A stretch of 8,196 bases of DNA from an archaeon (GTDB lineage: Archaea > Undinarchaeota > Undinarchaeia > Undinarchaeales > JALTGF01), in NCBI GenBank assembly GCA_027077325.1, contig JALTGF010000141.1, positions 1-8,196 of the forward strand, read 5' to 3'. Positions 5,873 through 8,196 of the stretch are shown one piece after another. The notes beneath the pieces are model-generated. The model did no database searches. It was not told the DNA's origin and saw only the letters and a program-made list of their open reading frames with translations. Within the stretch, counting starts at the first letter, position 1; the number at the start of each line of letters is the position of its first letter. The translations under genes were made by a program, and so were the position numbers.

Positions 5873-6073
5873 TTATTTTTTCTTTTTGACAGATACAAGT
5901 ATAGATTCTGAGATTATTAGTAGTAAAATGCCAATAACTATTAACACAATTGCGCCTTGTGCTTCTGCAAATCTCTGTGCCATTAGGAACGACCCCCATA
6001 TAACTCCAAATGCAAAGACAATCCCTCCGGCAACTAACAATGATTGCCAAACTTGTGAGTGTTGTAAATTCAT
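5873..6073 (-). CDS. Two-helix small membrane protein of unknown function
   Basis: The 66-residue product has two membrane helices (about 10-31 and 40-61) joined by a short polar loop MAQRFAEAQG (31-40), and ends in four lysines that should stay in the cytoplasm, placing both termini inside. No family is recognised. It is a real gene by its signals: a strong GGAGGTGA element (6078-6085) 4 bases before the ATG, and a TATA box 26 bases upstream of the expected transcript start. It is the first gene of a unit continuing 4 bases later into the OB-fold gene and on to pcn. What a two-helix protein does at the head of a replication unit is not evident; it may simply share a promoter. Confidence 0.72.
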   Translation of the reverse strand: MNLQHSQVWQSLLVAGGIVFAFGVIWGSFLMAQRFAEAQGAIVLIVIGILLLIISESILVSVKKKK

Positions 6074-6133
6074 ATTTTCACCTCCAGTTAGGTTAAAGAA
6101 GAATATTGCTTTAGAGTTTATAAATTTTTAGTA
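6074..6133 (-). promoter_or_regulatory. Promoter and strong Shine-Dalgarno before the 66-aa/OB-fold/pcn unit
   Basis: The palindromic TATA box TTTATAAA (6117-6124), preceded on the minus strand by the purine-rich BRE-like TAAAAA, predicts transcription start near 6094 and a leader of about 20 bases carrying GGAGGTGA (6078-6085). This 60-base gap is the clearest break in the block between tfs and pcn. Confidence 0.62.
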
Positions 6134-6454
6134 CTAAGAGTATTCTCTCCAAACATACCCACATTTTGTACATTTATAAAACCTGGTTGGCGGCTCATCT
6201 GCTGCTCGTGTTTGCTCCACCCAGAAGTATGCCTTATCATTTCCACATTTTGGGCATTGAACTGTTGTTATAGGGAGATTTGGATTTTCAGCGTTTACTG
6301 CAACACCACTAGATTCCTCTTTTCTTTTCTCAGTTGTGGTGTAGCCCCTTTCTTCTGCTTTTTTCTTGAAGCCACACACAGGGCACACTAAGTAAACAAC
6401 CCCATGTTCCTCTTTTGGGATGAGCATTTTTCCACACTTCGGGCAAAATTCCAT
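6134..6454 (-). CDS. tfs: Transcription factor S (TFIIS-like cleavage factor)
   Basis: TFS rescues backtracked RNA polymerase by stimulating cleavage of the transcript 3' end. The 106-residue protein has an N-terminal RPB9-like zinc ribbon (C4, C7, C24, C27), a polar linker (about 32-60), and a C-terminal TFIIS-like zinc ribbon (C67, C70, C95, C98). The catalytic acidic hairpin QTRAADEPPTRFYKC (81-95) contains D86 and E87, so it should be an active cleavage factor rather than an inhibitory paralogue. GAGGT (6463-6467) lies 8 bases before the ATG and overlaps the signal peptidase stop, which fits coupled translation. It ends the rpoL-DUF99-signal peptidase-tfs run; the next gene has its own promoter. 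Confidence 0.97.
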   Translation of the reverse strand: MEFCPKCGKMLIPKEEHGVVYLVCPVCGFKKKAEERGYTTTEKRKEESSGVAVNAENPNLPITTVQCPKCGNDKAYFWVEQTRAADEPPTRFYKCTKCGYVWREYS

Positions 6455-6460
6455 TTTTAG

Positions 6461-6979
6461 TTACCTCATTAGAGCAAGGATAAATATTTTTACATATCCA
6501 AGCAGGGGGATGTGAATTAAAGCTTTTCCCTTTAATTCCTTTGCAGTAATTGGCGGAGCAATGGCATCGCCAAGTTGGTCCATATACATATTGTTATCCC
6601 CCTTGGTGTATATGGTCTGATTTTTTATTTCAACAACCCTATGAATTATTGGTTCTTTTCCAGGAAACTTATAAACGATGACGTCACCAACTTTTATTTT
6701 GTCAAAGGGAACGCCCTTTACAACAACCAGATCTCCTTGTCGGATTCCATTTGGAAAAGGAAAATTCTTCAACTGTGCTTGCGTGTAATTTCTTTCATTA
6801 AACCATGCAACAAACGTTTGTTCTGGATTTTCGTGAACCATGCTTCTTGTTATGACCGCAACAACCGGATAATCAGTGTGGAGAGCCATCGCAAAGCCCT
6901 TGTTTGCTCCAACCGCAATAAGGTATCCTAGAAAAATGTATGCAACTAACTCCAAGATTTCGCGTGTTTTTGAATCCAT
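6461..6979 (-). CDS. Type I signal peptidase, archaeal/ER (Ser-His) type
   Basis: The enzyme (family S26B) removes signal peptides from secreted proteins on the outer face of the cytoplasmic membrane. The 172-residue protein has an N-terminal membrane helix (about 10-31), the catalytic serine S46 in VITRSMVHENP, catalytic H113 in PIIHRVVEI where bacteria have lysine, and the TKGDNN motif with D128 and D134. A second hydrophobic segment (155-170) ends the chain. About 37 residues separate the serine box from the GDLVVVKG strand (82-89), longer than in bacterial enzymes. The ATG overlaps the DUF99 stop by one base (TAATG), implying coupling. It may process the 83-residue exported protein encoded downstream, though this is only suggested by proximity. 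Confidence 0.93.
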   Translation of the reverse strand: MDSKTREILELVAYIFLGYLIAVGANKGFAMALHTDYPVVAVITRSMVHENPEQTFVAWFNERNYTQAQLKNFPFPNGIRQGDLVVVKGVPFDKIKVGDVIVYKFPGKEPIIHRVVEIKNQTIYTKGDNNMYMDQLGDAIAPPITAKELKGKALIHIPLLGYVKIFILALMR

Positions 6980-7575
6980 TATGCTCGACCCCTGCTTTCG
7001 CCTTCAGTAACACCGGCTGCAATTAAATGTGCGGCCCTTAGTGGTTCAGGGATATGTGAACGCGTGCAGCTTATTTTTACAATTTTTTCTGCATCTTTTA
7101 GTAGTATCCCACTTGTCTGGATATATAGAGAGTACTTATTCAATTTAACTTTATGCATTTTTCCTGCGGCTTCAACGCATTCCCAACGCTTTTCCTTATC
7201 AGGAAAATGTTCTAATGCTTTTTTAATGTTTTTAAAGTTTGGTTTTTTCCTGTTAATAACGATTACAGGAATTCCTGTTTTTTCATAAATTGTTTGTATA
7301 TTTGCGCTGTTCATCCCGCCAAAAGTGATTCCATCAAGCATAATCACCCTAAGTTGTGGCTTATGCCTGGATTTGTTTACCATGTCAATAATTTTTTTAG
7401 TGGCGTCCATTCCATCAACTTTAATCTTTCTACTCAAAACGCCATCAAGCCAATGCCCAGCCCTAAAAACAGTTCCAACAATTAATGTTCGGCCCTTTCC
7501 TTTTTCCTTAAAAGGAGCATCATCTATTCCAAGAATTCTAATTTCCTCTTTAATGGATTTGAACTTAACATTCAT
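6979..7575 (-). CDS. DUF99 (UPF0215) family protein, endonuclease V-like
   Basis: The 198-residue protein has all the hallmarks of archaeal DUF99: GIDDAPF near the N-terminus (16-22), LDGITFGGMN (80-89), GIPVIVINRK (101-110) and the C-terminal PEPLRAAHLIAAG followed by GESRGRA (177-198). The family is regarded as distantly related to endonuclease V, and D18/D19 and D81 fall where that RNase H-like fold has its metal-binding aspartates. A nuclease or nucleic acid-binding role is therefore plausible but unproven. It starts 20 bases after the rpoL stop with no Shine-Dalgarno visible, and its stop overlaps the signal peptidase start, so it is part of the rpoL transcript. Identification of the family is firm; function is open. 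Confidence 0.9.
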   Translation of the reverse strand: MNVKFKSIKEEIRILGIDDAPFKEKGKGRTLIVGTVFRAGHWLDGVLSRKIKVDGMDATKKIIDMVNKSRHKPQLRVIMLDGITFGGMNSANIQTIYEKTGIPVIVINRKKPNFKNIKKALEHFPDKEKRWECVEAAGKMHKVKLNKYSLYIQTSGILLKDAEKIVKISCTRSHIPEPLRAAHLIAAGVTEGESRGRA

Positions 7576-7595
7576 AAAAATAGTTTAATTCAAAC

Positions 7596-7868
7596 TTATT
7601 TAGCTTTTTTGAACTGGGCTTCAAAATCACTTGCTTTCTTCTCAATTCGCTCTACTGCATCTTTTAGCACTTTTTTTGGCGACTTTCCTTTTGTTCTCAC
7701 AATTATTTGCGGATTTGAAGTAAGAGGATGCTCGATTATGTACGCAGCACTTTTTACAGATTTGTCCTCATACAGTTCTTCCTTTAATAAATTGATAAAG
7801 GTAGTGTCCTCTCCAACAACTTCTGCTTGGAGCATGTCTTTTTCATCTTTTAAAATCTTTAATTCCAT
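7596..7868 (-). CDS. rpoL: DNA-directed RNA polymerase subunit L (Rpo11)
   Basis: RpoL pairs with RpoD to nucleate assembly of archaeal RNA polymerase, like the bacterial alpha dimer. The 90-residue protein contains the conserved core: DDTTFINLLKEELY-type helix (21-33), VKSAAYIIEHPL (38-49), and NPQIIVRTKGKSPKKVL (52-68), followed by the long C-terminal helix. The ATG at 7868 is preferred to an in-frame TTG at 7874: it gives the normal family N-terminus MELKIL and lies 2-3 bases from the transcription start predicted by the TATA box, implying a leaderless mRNA. It heads the rpoL-DUF99-signal peptidase-tfs unit. Confidence 0.96.
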   Translation of the reverse strand: MELKILKDEKDMLQAEVVGEDTTFINLLKEELYEDKSVKSAAYIIEHPLTSNPQIIVRTKGKSPKKVLKDAVERIEKKASDFEAQFKKAK

Positions 7869-7892
7869 AGGCAAATATTGTAGTATTTAGAA

Positions 7893-7908
7893 TTTATAAA
7901 GCTTTCCT
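7893..7908 (-). promoter_or_regulatory. rpoL promoter (TATA box and BRE)
   Basis: On the minus strand the sequence reads AGGAAAGC followed by TTTATAAA (7893-7900). The first part is purine-rich like a BRE. The TATA centre is about 28 bases from the rpoL ATG, so the transcript should begin at or within about 2 bases of the start codon. A strong-looking leaderless archaeal promoter. Confidence 0.65.
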
Positions 7909-7916
7909 ACGATTTT

Positions 7917-7932
7917 TGATAAAGTTTAAATT
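7917..7932 (+). promoter_or_regulatory. Promoter of the CLC channel gene (TATA-like and BRE)
   Basis: GATAAAG is followed by TTTAAA (7925-7930), whose centre is about 28 bases before the ATG at 7956, predicting a leaderless transcript. Its BRE side faces that of the rpoL promoter with only about 12 bases between, so the two initiation complexes would be close together. Confidence 0.52.
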
Positions 7933-7955
7933 CTCAAGCAACTAAATTCAATAAA

Positions 7956-8196
7956 ATGGTGCTAAATATCTTTCTTAGAAAAACAAAGGACTTCATATTG
8001 AAGTTTTTTAGAGGACCAATAAAAAAATTCCTGATCTATGAAAACCAGATAATATTGTATTTGATGGCAATAGTAGTCGGAATTTTTGGCGGGCTTGGTG
8101 CGGTTGCATTCAGGGCCATGCTTTATGCAGTTACCAAATTTTTTAGGGGAGATGTAGTTGACTTCTTTTCAAAAACATTTGGATTTTATTCCATAG
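7956..8196 (+). CDS. CLC-type chloride channel/transporter, N-terminal part
   Basis: The first 80 codons of a gene that continues beyond the window. After a basic N-terminal amphipathic stretch (M1 to about residue 28) comes a membrane helix with YLMAIVVGIFGGLGAVAFRAML (about 36-57), the helix-B pattern of CLC chloride channels and H+/Cl- antiporters, where a G-x3-G-x3-A-x2-FR motif is usual. It is followed by a loop with FFRGDVVDFF. The selectivity motifs (GSGIP, the gating glutamate) lie outside the window, so channel versus exchanger cannot be judged. It is divergent from rpoL and the only + strand gene here besides the gltX-like fragment. The start codon is supported by the promoter spacing. 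Confidence 0.8.
   Translation, partial: MVLNIFLRKTKDFILKFFRGPIKKFLIYENQIILYLMAIVVGIFGGLGAVAFRAMLYAVTKFFRGDVVDFFSKTFGFYSI

Noticed and set aside
5869..5898. Upstream ATG adding ten residues to the OB-fold protein
   Set aside because: It would overlap the 66-residue membrane-protein gene, and the extra residues come from that gene's lysine-coding 3' end; the ATG at 5868 fits the tight spacing of the operon.
6575..6931. 118-codon + strand open frame opposite the signal peptidase
   Set aside because: Antisense to a well-supported enzyme and without family resemblance or start signals.
7869..7874. TTG start two codons upstream of the rpoL ATG
   Set aside because: The ATG gives the usual family N-terminus and fits the predicted leaderless transcript start.
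1..8196. Defence islands, CRISPR arrays, insertion sequences or tRNA/rRNA genes
   Set aside because: No spaced repeats, terminal inverted repeats, transposase-like frames or cloverleaf-like segments were seen; nearly all bases are taken by housekeeping-type genes.

Overview
The window is a compact, AT-rich archaeal chromosome segment. The informational genes are archaeo-eukaryotic in type: an archaeal GluRS tail, ribosomal protein L44e, GINS15, a two-domain archaeal primase, PCNA, TFS and RNA polymerase subunit L. The primase combines the catalytic PriS domain and the Fe-S domain of PriL in one short polypeptide. This arrangement, with genes packed end to end and a half-length MFS protein, suggests a DPANN-type archaeon with a reduced genome. 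The phylum cannot be fixed from this window.

Layout. On the + strand, positions 1-192 hold the 3' end of a gltX-like gene. A dense minus-strand block runs from 7868 down to 193. In transcription order it reads rpoL, DUF99, type I signal peptidase, tfs; then a 66-aa two-helix membrane protein, an OB-fold protein, an 83-aa exported membrane protein, pcn (PCNA), a 129-aa DUF457/YdjM-like membrane protein; then bifunctional FBP aldolase/phosphatase; then priS-priL fusion, gins15, rpl44e and a six-helix MFS protein. At 7956 a CLC-type chloride channel gene starts divergently on the + strand and runs off the window. Gaps are mostly 0-35 bases, several neighbours touch or overlap, and there is no gene-free stretch over 300 bases. 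No tRNA, rRNA, CRISPR array or mobile element was seen.

How it works together. The block brings together replication genes (clamp, primase, GINS, a small OB-fold protein), transcription genes (RpoL, TFS), translation genes (L44e, GluRS) and membrane or export genes (signal peptidase, small membrane proteins). The pairing of priS with gins15 and of pcn with tfs and L44e is a known archaeal theme; here both sit in one continuous same-strand run. TATA-like boxes with purine-rich BRE-like flanks lie at sensible distances before rpoL, the 66-aa gene, the 83-aa gene, the FBP gene, priS and the CLC gene, suggesting several nested transcription units. Start signals are mixed: rpoL and the CLC gene look leaderless, while the 66-aa gene, tfs, gins15 and the FBP gene have Shine-Dalgarno-like sequences.

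Most worth a second look are the fused primase that has lost the PriS zinc knuckle, the two uncharacterised small membrane proteins flanking the OB-fold gene beside PCNA, the half-size MFS protein, and the face-to-face rpoL/CLC promoters.
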